Source of the DNA: a virus
IMG/VR virus record: IMGVR_UViG_3300046458_000150
Location: 1 to 48,407 of that record
Length of the DNA: 48,407 bases
Reading direction: 5' to 3' (one strand)
Under the pieces are notes generated by a model. It worked only from the letters and a program-made list of their open reading frames with translations, did no database searches and had not been told where the DNA came from. The number at the start of each line of letters is the position of its first letter. Position 1 is the stretch's first letter. A program made the position numbers and the translations under genes. This document shows, in pieces, positions 33,127 through 41,187 of the stretch.

Positions 33127-33471
33127 TCACCCCTGTTCGCCCCCGGCTGGCGGGACCTCGGAGACGCCCAGCCGCTTGGCGGCCCAACGTTCGTACAACC
33201 CGATGGCTACATCGGCACCAGCCATTGCCGTCAGGCAACCCAAGGCGCCCGCCGTCCAGAGCGTCATGCCCGCTGCGATCATCAGCATCATCGCCGACAC
33301 CCCGCAGACAATGCAGGCCCCGGACCGAAGCGCGAGGCGGCGCAACAACGCCCAGCCCCGCGCGCCGTCTTTGTCGGCCCGCCACATCTCCCCCGATACG
33401 CCGCCGACCAGGGCCAGGACGATCACTAACCAGATCGGCATCTCTGCCAGCGCTTGTTGCTCGTTTGTCAT
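33127..33471 (-). CDS. Holin
   Basis: A 114-residue membrane protein (MTNEQQALAEMPIWLVIVLAL) with about three hydrophobic segments (residues 12-30, 55-72 and 76-95) and a charged C-terminus, a common class of Pseudomonas phage holins. ATG at 33471 with AGGGG six bases upstream. It is separated from the endolysin and spanin genes by about 20 kb and lies upstream of the terminase module. Confidence 0.82.
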   Translation of the reverse strand: MTNEQQALAEMPIWLVIVLALVGGVSGEMWRADKDGARGWALLRRLALRSGACIVCGVSAMMLMIAAGMTLWTAGALGCLTAMAGADVAIGLYERWAAKRLGVSEVPPAGGEQG

Positions 33472-33486
33472 CGCCAACCCCTAAAC

Positions 33487-33515
33487 GCAAAAACCCGGCG
33501 CAATGGCCGGGTTTG
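33487..33515 (-). terminator. Terminator upstream of the holin gene
   Basis: AAACCCGG (33490-33497) and CCGGGTTT (33507-33514) form a stem, with a T-run on the minus strand. It terminates the early-left transcript before the late genes, so late expression would need the Q-like protein. Confidence 0.75.
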
Positions 33516-33998
33516 GTGGTGTGGTGCCTGCCGCTCTCTGCGGTCGCACCTATCGAAGATGACTACTTTTTACAGGTCGATTCCGGTGGCAGCAACCCCG
33601 GTTTAATGCCACCCGGCGAATAAGTGGGTAACACCGGGTGAACGCCTAGCGAATGTCGGCGAATATCCCACCCCGGCATTCTGCTGTTTCGGCGGCGTCC
33701 CATCTGTCCCACCATTCAGAATCGAAGTGGGACGCCTGAGAGCGCCTAAATTCGGGGCTTCGCCCCACTGTCCCACTTATCTCTCTCATTTCTCGTGTAA
33801 AGGAAGAATCTTAAAGAACACGCATGCGCGTGAAACGCGCGTACTGCTGCCCACTACGCTTACACGGGCGAGAGGCAATTTGTAGCGGGACGGTGGGACA
33901 GCCCAACAAAGACAAGGCCCGCACCTGTCCCACTGCATCAAAACGCAGCGGGACAAGACGGGCCGGTGGGACAACAACAGCCGGACGAATGCCTGGGG
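33516..33998. other. Gene-free stretch with TGTCCCAC iterons
   Basis: No gene seen over 480 bp. TGTCCCAC or its complement GTGGGACA occurs exactly at 33705, 33769, 33893, 33926 and 33966, with variants GTGGGACG (33727) and GCGGGACA (33949). GGCCCG...CGGGCC (33916-33921, 33959-33964) encloses an 11-bp stem TGTCCCACTGC/GCAGCGGGACA with one mismatch. It is next to the Q-like and primase-helicase genes, so a replication origin or late-regulator binding region is the best guess. Confidence 0.6.
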
Positions 33999-34358
33999 TC
34001 ACGCAGCAATCCCCATCATCACTCCGAAGATCTGCAGGTGTGCCTCATGCAAACGCTGGTAGTACGTGTCACGGCCACAACCGCAGTGCGCGTATCGCAA
34101 GCGCATATCAACGTCGAGCGTGCAGTAATGCTCCCGCACAACCGTCACCAACTCGGGCGCCAGATGCTTGGTTACGATCAGCTCGATGTCGAGAGAACTC
34201 TCCAGCGGCGCACGAAAGGCCCGCCGCCCTCGGATCAGTTGCCCATTACTCTCCATCATCATGGCAACCATGTTCCCCCCAGCGAGCCCCCCTTTCGAAT
34301 GTTCGGAATGCAGCTCCTGCGCCCACAACCGAAGTAGCGAATCGATCTCCTTAATCAA
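33999..34358 (-). CDS. Putative late-gene regulator (antitermination Q/RinA-like)
   Basis: A 119-residue protein. The C-terminal third, VVREHYCTLDVDMRLRYAHCGCGRDTYYQRLHEAHLQIFG read in short segments, contains the sigma-4-like HTH pattern RDTYYQRLHEAH seen in phage antitermination Q and RinA-type proteins. It overlaps the primase-helicase gene by 8 bases. Position just before the terminator-guarded late operon fits a late activator. Recognition rests on one motif. Confidence 0.6.
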   Translation of the reverse strand: MIKEIDSLLRLWAQELHSEHSKGGLAGGNMVAMMMESNGQLIRGRRAFRAPLESSLDIELIVTKHLAPELVTVVREHYCTLDVDMRLRYAHCGCGRDTYYQRLHEAHLQIFGVMMGIAA

Positions 34359-36567
34359 AGCAAGGCTCCTCGAATGCTTCGCGCTTCAACGCAGAGGCGC
34401 CGCCCCACCCTGCCGGCTTCTTGTAAGCCCACGGCCGCTGACCACTCTTCACCAACGGAGGCAGCCGCACACGCCGCCACCCCAACCGATGCATGATCGC
34501 CCCGACGCGCATCTGCTCCGGCTTGCCCCAATGCCCGAAGTCCAACTTCAACGCACTGGTCAGCACGTCGCTGCCAGTGGTGGTCTCGCCGATCTGCGAT
34601 TCTTCCAGCCAGGTCAGAATCGGCCCTTCCCACTCGTCCACCACAAAGCGCTCGTCCTGCTCCTCGCCGAACATCGCAGCCTCATCCAGTGTCACCCACC
34701 AAAGGTCGCCCGCGTCGTAACAGAACAACGCCTCGGCCCACAGCTGATCGCGGATCGAACGCAACAGCTCCAGATCCACCTTGGTACACGCCACCGGCCA
34801 ATAACGGCGGTTACCGGTCGCGTCCTTCAAGTACTCGTCCTGGTTCGTCGTCCCCACGAACACACACTGACGCGGCACGTCCATCGTGCGACGGCCGTAA
34901 CTCTCACGGTAGGTATCGGTGGACGCCGAGAAAAACTGCTTGGCCTTGGTACTCTCGGCCTTGTTGAAGCTGTCCAACTCGCCCAGCTCGACGATCCACT
35001 TGCCCCGGATCGCCTGAAAGCCGTCCTTGTCGCCGAGGGCAAACGGCGTATCCATGAACCACTCGCCCCCGAGAATGCTCATTGCCGTCGACTTACCGGC
35101 GCCCTGCGCACCCTCAAGAATCATCACCGAGTCAGACTTGCAGCCCGGCTTCATTACTCGCGCCACGGCCGACAACATCCATCGCTTACCGACCTTGCTT
35201 GAGTAATCGGTGGCCTTCACGCCCATGACGTCCGCGAGCCAGCTTTCCAGGCGCGGCACGCGATCCCACTCAAGCTTGCGCAGGTACTGCCGCACCGGAT
35301 GAAACGCATGGTCATGCGCCACCACGCTCACCGCCTCGATCACATGCGACGACTTCACCCGCAGGTTGTACTGCTGCGCGAGCCACTTCATCACCCGCAC
35401 ATCATCGATGTCCGCCCAATCGCCCGTGCCGCCGCCATAAGGCGCCGCACGCAGCTTCACGATCTTCGAACTGAACGCGCTGTAACTTATCACCCCGGCC
35501 CATCGTTCATCGTTGGCTAGGATCAACTCGACGTTCTGCATGTGCGCGATCAACGCCCCGCTCTCGCTGCGAGCCAGCAAGTCTTTCCAGCCACCAGCGG
35601 CCGGCGGCTTGACCACCGCCAGCACCTGACGGCGCACGGCCTCCAAACCTTCGGCGACATGCAGGTCGTTGAAGTCGGTCCATTTGGTCTCACGCTCACC
35701 GGAAAAGATCGGCGCAACCACCTGGCCACCGACGATCAGCGCCGCATTGTTTGCCTTCTCTTCACCAGGGTTCCAGGCATCACCGTTGGGCTTCGTGGTC
35801 TTCCAGTCATCGTCCCGACAGATAATCAGCGGGCAGCCGGCGAAGCGCTCACGCATCGCCTTACACACCACCAGCAAGTTGCCGGCGTCAAACGCGATGG
35901 CCACGGTCAGCGACGTCGCCATATGCAGGCTTGCGCCGGTGGCGTAGCCCTCACACACCAGCACCGGCTCACCCGGATCCGGATGCGGACCGATCAGGTG
36001 AAAAGCGCCCTCCTTCGACATCCCATAGGGCCAATACGTCTTGTCCCGGCCGGTATGTTCTTGTTTGGTTGGGTATACCACCTGCAGGCCGACAATCTCG
36101 TCGCGCACGTTGCACATCGGCACCAGGAACGCACCTGTGCGCGGTGCATACCGAACACCGATACCAACGATCTGCTTACGATCCAAATAGTTGCTACGGC
36201 CCTTCTCCGGCATGCGCTTGAACATACCCGCCGCACGCTTGGCCGCACGACGCGCCGCACTGGCTGCGATATCCGCAGCCCGGCGCTTTGCCTCTTCCTG
36301 TCGAGCGCGCATGACCTCACGCTCTTCCGGCGACATCTGCCCGGCCTTGACCTTGATCTTCTGCGACTCACCCGAACGCCAATCACCGAATGCGCCGAAA
36401 ATCAGCGTCTCGCCCTTCTCGGTGCGATGCTCATGGGCGATGTACCAGCCATTCTTTTCCTTGCCCTTGTCCTGCGCCGTCTTGCTCCGGGTGAGCTTGC
36501 CGAACACCAATGGCTGCGCAGGCTCAAGCCCATAGTCGGCGAATTGCCCCAGAACCTCATCCAGCAT
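34351..36567 (-). CDS. Primase-helicase with VirE/VapE-type ATPase domain
   Basis: A 738-residue replication protein. N-terminal ~320 residues: a DNA-primase-like region with a TOPRIM core (EPVLVCEGYATGAS; PLIICRDDDW). C-terminal ~370 residues: VirE (PF05272) ATPase with Walker A ILEGAQGAGKST and acidic IVELGELDSF. The C-terminus (FVGTTNQDEYLKD) matches the family sensor region. It would start phage DNA replication and is the main gene of the early-left operon. Confidence 0.9.
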   Translation of the reverse strand: MLDEVLGQFADYGLEPAQPLVFGKLTRSKTAQDKGKEKNGWYIAHEHRTEKGETLIFGAFGDWRSGESQKIKVKAGQMSPEEREVMRARQEEAKRRAADIAASAARRAAKRAAGMFKRMPEKGRSNYLDRKQIVGIGVRYAPRTGAFLVPMCNVRDEIVGLQVVYPTKQEHTGRDKTYWPYGMSKEGAFHLIGPHPDPGEPVLVCEGYATGASLHMATSLTVAIAFDAGNLLVVCKAMRERFAGCPLIICRDDDWKTTKPNGDAWNPGEEKANNAALIVGGQVVAPIFSGERETKWTDFNDLHVAEGLEAVRRQVLAVVKPPAAGGWKDLLARSESGALIAHMQNVELILANDERWAGVISYSAFSSKIVKLRAAPYGGGTGDWADIDDVRVMKWLAQQYNLRVKSSHVIEAVSVVAHDHAFHPVRQYLRKLEWDRVPRLESWLADVMGVKATDYSSKVGKRWMLSAVARVMKPGCKSDSVMILEGAQGAGKSTAMSILGGEWFMDTPFALGDKDGFQAIRGKWIVELGELDSFNKAESTKAKQFFSASTDTYRESYGRRTMDVPRQCVFVGTTNQDEYLKDATGNRRYWPVACTKVDLELLRSIRDQLWAEALFCYDAGDLWWVTLDEAAMFGEEQDERFVVDEWEGPILTWLEESQIGETTTGSDVLTSALKLDFGHWGKPEQMRVGAIMHRLGWRRVRLPPLVKSGQRPWAYKKPAGWGGASALKREAFEEPCFD

Positions 36568-36784
36568 GGCGAGCCCCCTTCAGTTCGTCGGCAGAAAGGC
36601 ATCCCACGCATTGCGTACAGCCGGGCTGCGCCAAACGACGGGCCGCAGGGATCGGATCATCACACGTTTCGCAGAATAGAAACGAATGCGCCGCCAAAGC
36701 AGGCTTGGAGGCGTTGCGTGCAGCGAGCGCTTGATCGATACGCTCTTGCACCAGGTCATTAGCGAAGTCAGCGATATCAGCCAC
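36557..36784 (-). CDS. TraR/DksA-type zinc finger protein
   Basis: A 75-residue protein from GTG at 36784 (VADIADFANDLVQERIDQAL). The zinc site FCETCD ... CTQCVGC is that of the short TraR family, which binds RNA polymerase and mimics DksA/ppGpp. Overlaps CII by 8 bases and the primase gene by 11. Longer upstream readings in this frame lie inside the CII gene and are rejected. Confidence 0.85.
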   Translation of the reverse strand: MADIADFANDLVQERIDQALAARNASKPALAAHSFLFCETCDDPIPAARRLAQPGCTQCVGCLSADELKGARHAG

Positions 36785-37295
36785 GATCAACACCCCGCGT
36801 CGTCTGGTTGACATACGTGGCGCGGTTGAATAACCCCAACAACCCCTGAATTCCACGAAACACCTGCAGGCGAATTGCGGCCAGTTCCTCATCAGTGACG
36901 ACACCGTCACCAATGCTCCTGGCCCAGGTGTCCGCCAGATCTGCCACCTTGCGGAAGTACTCCGCGATACCGGTGGTCAACGTCTCGGGCATGTCATTGG
37001 TGTACGCCTCGGCCAGCTCTTGCCATGTTGTGTCACCGACCAACGCATGCACCGCATCCAGAATGCGGCGATCCTTGGTCAGCTCCAGAATCTCGCCGAA
37101 CTCTTGAATGTTCACCGTGTGGCTTGGGTGGGTTGGGGAAAGCTTGTGTTGCAGCGTGGTGGCATTCCGGCCGGTGGTGGCGGCGATGGCAGCGGCACCG
37201 CCGGGGTAGTCCCGTGCGGCATGGTAAAGCGCGAGATCGAGCGGGAGAACTTCCCGCTGCGCCCGGTCTAGAGAGCTCAGAATGATACGGCTCAT
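36777..37295 (-). CDS. CII-like phage regulatory protein (PF06892 type)
   Basis: A 172-residue protein. LDLALYHAARDYPGGAAAIAA and NATTLQHKLSPTHPSHTVN are typical of the P2/CP76 CII-type phage regulators, with a helix-turn-helix in the first 60 residues. First gene of the early-left operon, about 570 nt from promoter PL at 37.87 kb. It would influence the lysogeny decision. Confidence 0.88.
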   Translation of the reverse strand: MSRIILSSLDRAQREVLPLDLALYHAARDYPGGAAAIAATTGRNATTLQHKLSPTHPSHTVNIQEFGEILELTKDRRILDAVHALVGDTTWQELAEAYTNDMPETLTTGIAEYFRKVADLADTWARSIGDGVVTDEELAAIRLQVFRGIQGLLGLFNRATYVNQTTRGVDRG

Positions 37296-37461
37296 GGCAT
37301 TAATCCTTGTAAGTTGCCAGTGCCGCGCGGCATGCAGTGGTGATACATTTGCCGCGTGGCTTGAAAGGGCCCAAACGCCGGCTAGATCTTCGGGATCGAC
37401 ACCGGCACCGTGCCGGGGCGAGCAATCCGTTGCTCACCCCTGGCGCAACAGCTGTCCAATC

Positions 37462-37552
37462 TGTGGTGGAAAAGGCAGCAACACCAAGGCTTCCGAGCCT
37501 TGGAAAAACGCGACAAAGAGAGGAGGTTGCATGTGGTGTGCCCGCCTTCCTT
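37462..37552 (+). ncRNA. Candidate C4-like antisense RNA opposite the CII leader
   Basis: CCAAGGCT-TCCG-AGCCTTGG (37484-37503) is a perfect 8-bp stem with a stable tetraloop. It is flanked by GCAACACC and GGAGGTTGC / GGTGTGCCCGCC, which can pair with each other at longer range. A plus-strand terminator follows at 37597-37622. The transcript would be antisense to the leader of the leftward CII operon, as with phage C4 RNAs. The Rfam match is from memory and unproven. No plus-strand promoter was identified. Confidence 0.4.
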
Positions 37553-37596
37553 TATCGCGGCCCGACAGCACTGTGGTGGTGCATTTCGGGAGGAAC

Positions 37597-37622
37597 GAGG
37601 CGGCCTTAGGGTCGCCTTTTTT
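37597..37622 (+). terminator. Plus-strand terminator after the C4-like region
   Basis: AGGCGGCC-TTA-GGGTCGCCT followed by a six-T run. Its existence on the plus strand upstream of the repressor shows that something is transcribed here on that strand. Confidence 0.75.
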
Positions 37623-37745
37623 CTTAATCTTTCTTTACTGCAAACTCGGTGATTCGAAATGTGCGAGTGCCTCAGATAACGGAGCCCATCTTTTCCTAAA
37701 CAGAGCTTCGATCACAGCTACGCTGTGGATCCTTTTTTCATCTAT

Positions 37746-37784
37746 TTAGCGGCCATCCTCAGATGGCTTGCTGAAATGACGCAT
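37746..37784 (-). CDS. Possible 12-residue leader peptide of the CII operon
   Basis: MRHFSKPSEDGR, with GGAGG (37789-37793) four bases before ATG. It lies in the leader between PL (37.87 kb) and CII. No cro-like gene was found in this position. Confidence 0.25.
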   Translation of the reverse strand: MRHFSKPSEDGR

Positions 37785-37864
37785 CGTTCCTCCGAGCTCT
37801 CAAGCTCCGCTGAGTCAAGGCTAGCTATGTATTGTCAAGCCACCGTTTTCTCCTCTTGAGCACA

Positions 37865-37893
37865 AAATTAACCTGATTGGTTGTTTTTTTCAA
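37865..37893 (-). promoter_or_regulatory. Leftward early promoter PL with repressor operator O1
   Basis: Minus strand: -35 TTGAAA (37893-37888), 17-bp spacer, -10 TAATTT (37870-37865). Operator AAATTAACC-TGATT-GGTTGTTTT (37865-37887) covers it. Confidence 0.65.
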
Positions 37894-37904
37894 TACCAGA
37901 ACGG

Positions 37905-37927
37905 ACATTCACCAAAAAGGTTAATCC
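37905..37927. promoter_or_regulatory. Repressor operator O2
   Basis: ACATTCACC-AAAAA-GGTTAATCC, a degenerate copy of the AAATTAACC-N5-GGTTAATTT site, 40 bp from O1 and 15 bp before the repressor ATG. Fits autoregulation. Confidence 0.55.
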
Positions 37928-37942
37928 ATACAAAATCACTGA

Positions 37943-38590
37943 ATGAAAATCTCAGACACTCGACTCCAAAATTTCCGTAGGATCCTTACGGAAAAAAAAA
38001 TGCGTCTGACCGATGCAGCTGATCTCTTGGGTAAAGCCCCGGCTCAAGTCAGTGCATTTGGTGGGAAAAATCCATCGAAGGGAATCGGTGATCAGATTGC
38101 GAGAGAAATCGAAAAGGCGTTCGCTCTACCTACTGGCTACATGGATATGCCATACAGTGTTGGAGAATCCAGCAATGCGACAGTTATCAGCCAAACAGGT
38201 CGCAAGCTACCATTGATAGGTTCAATCGCAGCGGGTCAATGGTGTGAAGCAATTGAAAATTTTGACGCAAACAATGCTGAAGAATGGTTAGAGGCGCCTG
38301 GACCTGTCGGCGCCCATGCCTTCGTTCTCCGTATCGAAGGGATTAGTATGGAGCCTAAGTTTTCAGAAGGAGACAAAGTCGTTATTGACCCAGCATTAGA
38401 AGCCCTCCCTGGCCACTTTGTTGCCGCGCGTAGAACCAGCGACGACTTTGTCACTTTGAAACAGCTTAAACAGGAAGGAAATGAGCGATATCTTTATGCG
38501 CTTAATCCAGACTGGCCCGAACGCATCATTCGTCTCACTGAAGAGTGGAATATTTGCGGAAGGGCCAAGTGGAAAATATCTGATCTATGA
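37943..38590 (+). CDS. Prophage repressor (CI/LexA-like, S24 peptidase)
   Basis: A 215-residue repressor. HTH region about residues 21-60 (LTDAADLLGKAPAQVSAFGG). Cleavage site Ala97-Gly98 in GSIAAGQWCEA. Catalytic Ser135 (EGISMEPKF) and Lys173 (TLKQL). RecA-stimulated cleavage should make the prophage SOS-inducible. The ATG at 37943 has no Shine-Dalgarno sequence, as in some repressor genes translated from short leaders. It should bind the AACC-N5-GGTT operators at 37.87, 37.91 and 42.92 kb. Confidence 0.93.
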   Translation: MKISDTRLQNFRRILTEKKMRLTDAADLLGKAPAQVSAFGGKNPSKGIGDQIAREIEKAFALPTGYMDMPYSVGESSNATVISQTGRKLPLIGSIAAGQWCEAIENFDANNAEEWLEAPGPVGAHAFVLRIEGISMEPKFSEGDKVVIDPALEALPGHFVAARRTSDDFVTLKQLKQEGNERYLYALNPDWPERIIRLTEEWNICGRAKWKISDL

Positions 38591-38595
38591 ACAGG

Positions 38596-38615
38596 GGGCG
38601 TACTCGAATACGCCC
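38596..38615. terminator. Hairpin between repressor and AAA gene
   Basis: GGGCGTA-CTCGAA-TACGCCC between convergent genes. No T-run on either strand, so a weak terminator at best. Confidence 0.5.
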
Positions 38616-38622
38616 ACATCAA

Positions 38623-41187
38623 CTATAGTGCCTTAACCAATACGCATCTCCCCTCTTTCAGGTCTGCGGCAACCTGCTTAAATTTTTTCTCAAAAACTAA
38701 ATCTCCTGGATATTTCACAAAAACCTTTTGATTCCTTCCAATGTGTCTAAAAGGATCGCTCTCCATACTTGCAATAATTGCTGCCGCCTGTTTTCTAATA
38801 TCCGGCCATAGACCTGTAAATGGCGACTCAGAAAACACTTGTCTATCGATTATATTTTTCAAACTCACCGCGTACTCAAGAGCAGCCTCTCTACTGCCTC
38901 TTCGGCCATAAAAGGTCATTGCATAAAAATGAATGAGTGCAGACCACTCTGGATTTTTCCTTTCAATGGGAACCTCATACTTCCTCCATACCGATATTGA
39001 AAAGAGAAACTCTTGGAAAAATCCTCTATTCAAGAAATGATTCATAATAAGAATTAGACATTCAATATCATTATCTTGGATTAGATCTGAAGGACACCCA
39101 GCATACAGCTCCGTCAAAAAATTAACTTTATACAACTGCAGGTCTTGACTATTAGATGATAATGCTAACGCCCTGTACACTTTAATTTTATTAAGAGCTG
39201 AAGCTCCCTCATTCAAATAACTATCAACACATCTAATCAGAAGTGGGATACCTGTACCTTCGACCTCACTCAACTCGACGCTATCATACAAATCAACGAG
39301 TGCATCAAAAACTGTAAGCTTGCCACGATAGTATTTCACCAGTACAAATTTGATCAAACGATCAAATATGGCAAAATCTTCCACTGAACTGACTTCACAC
39401 AAAGTTAGACCAAGAACTCTTTTACTTAACCCTAGCCCCATTTCGGAAACATGAGCCAAGTCAACATCATTGGCAATCAATATATTAACAAGCTCGGAAA
39501 CAACACCAAGCTTTCCAACTTTATCTTTGAGTAACTGCGCCTTCGCCACCAGTAGATATGGCATATATTTAATTGGCGAGAACACCAAAGCTTTCTCTAG
39601 CATATCCAATGCCAGCGACTCTGCACCAACCGAAAGATACATTTTTGAAGAGTTGTAATACGCTGAAACCAAGTAGTCCAACACTGCCTCACTTGATTCC
39701 ATTTTGGAAAGAGCGGTGATCAAAGAATCGCTTAAACCAATCGCCTCATTCTTATATTCCTGCACCCCGAGCTTACTGTAGAGCAACAATAGATTAACTT
39801 TTGCGTTTGTCGCTGTTGTCCAACTTGAACCAGCTGCAGCTTCGGAAAGCCAAACGAGTGCTGCCTTGTAGTCTCGTAAATCCATATTGACTACACCCAA
39901 ATAAAACCGGACGAGCTGCAAAAATTTCTCATCATCAGTTTCTTTCAGGCAAGCTTCAAGCTCGATTACAGCATCTGACTTACGACCAATATAAAAATAA
40001 CTTAGCGCAAGCTGCAATCTATGTAATTCTGAAACAACTACTTCTTCATTCTTACTCGCGAGCGCATCTTCATAATTACGAATAGCCAATTCATAATTTC
40101 GCTGAGCATATGCTTCGGCCGCTGTCACGACTGAAGACTGGCGCGCCGAATTTACATGTTCAATCCATCGATCCGAAAGGGCCTCGTCAACCACACGATT
40201 TTTGATGGAGAGTTCACCGCCTACAGTCTTTGTAATCCCAGCAAGAAAAAGACGACTCTTAATTTTGTCTTCCGGAAATTCTGATTTATTATAGCGAATT
40301 GAAACTATTGCGCTCCTGATTTGAGAGTCGTTTTCCACCAACGTCCGAATATGATCTATTGGCGCCTTATCGAACTCTTGCAAATACAACCTGGACACAA
40401 GCGCATCTACCACATCAGAATTTAATACGGTGCCTGCTAACGCCATATCCTCTAACTCAGAACACACATCCCAAGTCATCCTCGGATTACCATCAACCCA
40501 GTAAAATATACGACCTGAAACCTCCGCAGAAAAATTCAAGCCTACCTTACGTATAAATTCGTCAAACTCATCTCGATTAAAATCTTCTAAATAAATTTTT
40601 TCGCCTATATTAAATGGAGAAATATCTTTATTTTTTATCAGGTCTGCAGGCTCAGCAACACCCGAAAGGACATAAGTCAGCCTAAGATACTCAGGAAAGT
40701 TTACCCGATTAAAATACATGCTCCTCACTTGAGCCAAAACAACATCAGAGTAGCTACAACCAACAAGCGAGTCTATTTCATCTAGAACTATTACCAAATT
40801 CTTCTTGGTGGATCTCAACAAAATCCTAAGATGTCGATCATATTCGACATTCGCTTCCAGCCCTGAGTTTTCCCTCTGATCTTTAATTTTCGGCAAATGC
40901 GGATCAAATACATCAGGGTCAAACTCAATGAGCATGTCTATGACATTACGAAACCAAAGTCGAGCGCTATCAAAGCGATTTGACAAGTCAAGATATAGCA
41001 CTAAATCGTTAACTCTCTCCCGCTTCATATGAATCAGAAGATTGGTCTTCCCCATTTGACGGGCAACGAGGACATAAGGAGGGCGCCCCATCCCATCAAT
41101 TACACTTCGCAGCTGCCTATCGGCTGCGCGCTCAATGTACTGATGAGCGGACACTATCGTGTTAGGGTTAAGCTTCTTATTAATCAC
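38623..41187 (-). CDS. AAA_35-type ATPase with TPR region, second gene of the cargo cassette
   Basis: An 854-residue protein. An N-terminal ATPase domain (about 1-330) has Walker A VLVARQMGKTNLL (Lys47, Thr48) and Walker B NLVIVLDEIDSLV (Asp136, Glu137). The ERAAD...ARQMGKT start is that of the AAA_35 / STAND-like family. Residues about 350-800 are helical repeats with TPR spacing (YAQRNYELAIRNYEDALASK is one unit). No recognisable effector or nuclease domain is present. Its start overlaps the stop of the hydrolase-NTPase gene (ATGA), so the two are translated together. Much more AT-rich than the phage genes on either side, which suggests acquired cargo. Role as a sensor-effector is inference. 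Confidence 0.75.
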   Translation of the reverse strand: MINKKLNPNTIVSAHQYIERAADRQLRSVIDGMGRPPYVLVARQMGKTNLLIHMKRERVNDLVLYLDLSNRFDSARLWFRNVIDMLIEFDPDVFDPHLPKIKDQRENSGLEANVEYDRHLRILLRSTKKNLVIVLDEIDSLVGCSYSDVVLAQVRSMYFNRVNFPEYLRLTYVLSGVAEPADLIKNKDISPFNIGEKIYLEDFNRDEFDEFIRKVGLNFSAEVSGRIFYWVDGNPRMTWDVCSELEDMALAGTVLNSDVVDALVSRLYLQEFDKAPIDHIRTLVENDSQIRSAIVSIRYNKSEFPEDKIKSRLFLAGITKTVGGELSIKNRVVDEALSDRWIEHVNSARQSSVVTAAEAYAQRNYELAIRNYEDALASKNEEVVVSELHRLQLALSYFYIGRKSDAVIELEACLKETDDEKFLQLVRFYLGVVNMDLRDYKAALVWLSEAAAGSSWTTATNAKVNLLLLYSKLGVQEYKNEAIGLSDSLITALSKMESSEAVLDYLVSAYYNSSKMYLSVGAESLALDMLEKALVFSPIKYMPYLLVAKAQLLKDKVGKLGVVSELVNILIANDVDLAHVSEMGLGLSKRVLGLTLCEVSSVEDFAIFDRLIKFVLVKYYRGKLTVFDALVDLYDSVELSEVEGTGIPLLIRCVDSYLNEGASALNKIKVYRALALSSNSQDLQLYKVNFLTELYAGCPSDLIQDNDIECLILIMNHFLNRGFFQEFLFSISVWRKYEVPIERKNPEWSALIHFYAMTFYGRRGSREAALEYAVSLKNIIDRQVFSESPFTGLWPDIRKQAAAIIASMESDPFRHIGRNQKVFVKYPGDLVFEKKFKQVAADLKEGRCVLVKAL

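Noticed and set aside
33786-34002. Two 63-codon minus-strand frames across the TGTCCCAC region.
   Set aside because: Low-complexity sequence created by the repeats, no ribosome binding site, overlap of each other in two frames.
37282-37749. A 155-codon plus-strand frame with CPIC...CMWC pairs, resembling a zinc ribbon.
   Set aside because: It runs through the CII leader and the terminator at 37597-37622, lacks a ribosome binding site, and its Cys pairs coincide with the hairpin sequence, so a structured RNA is more likely.
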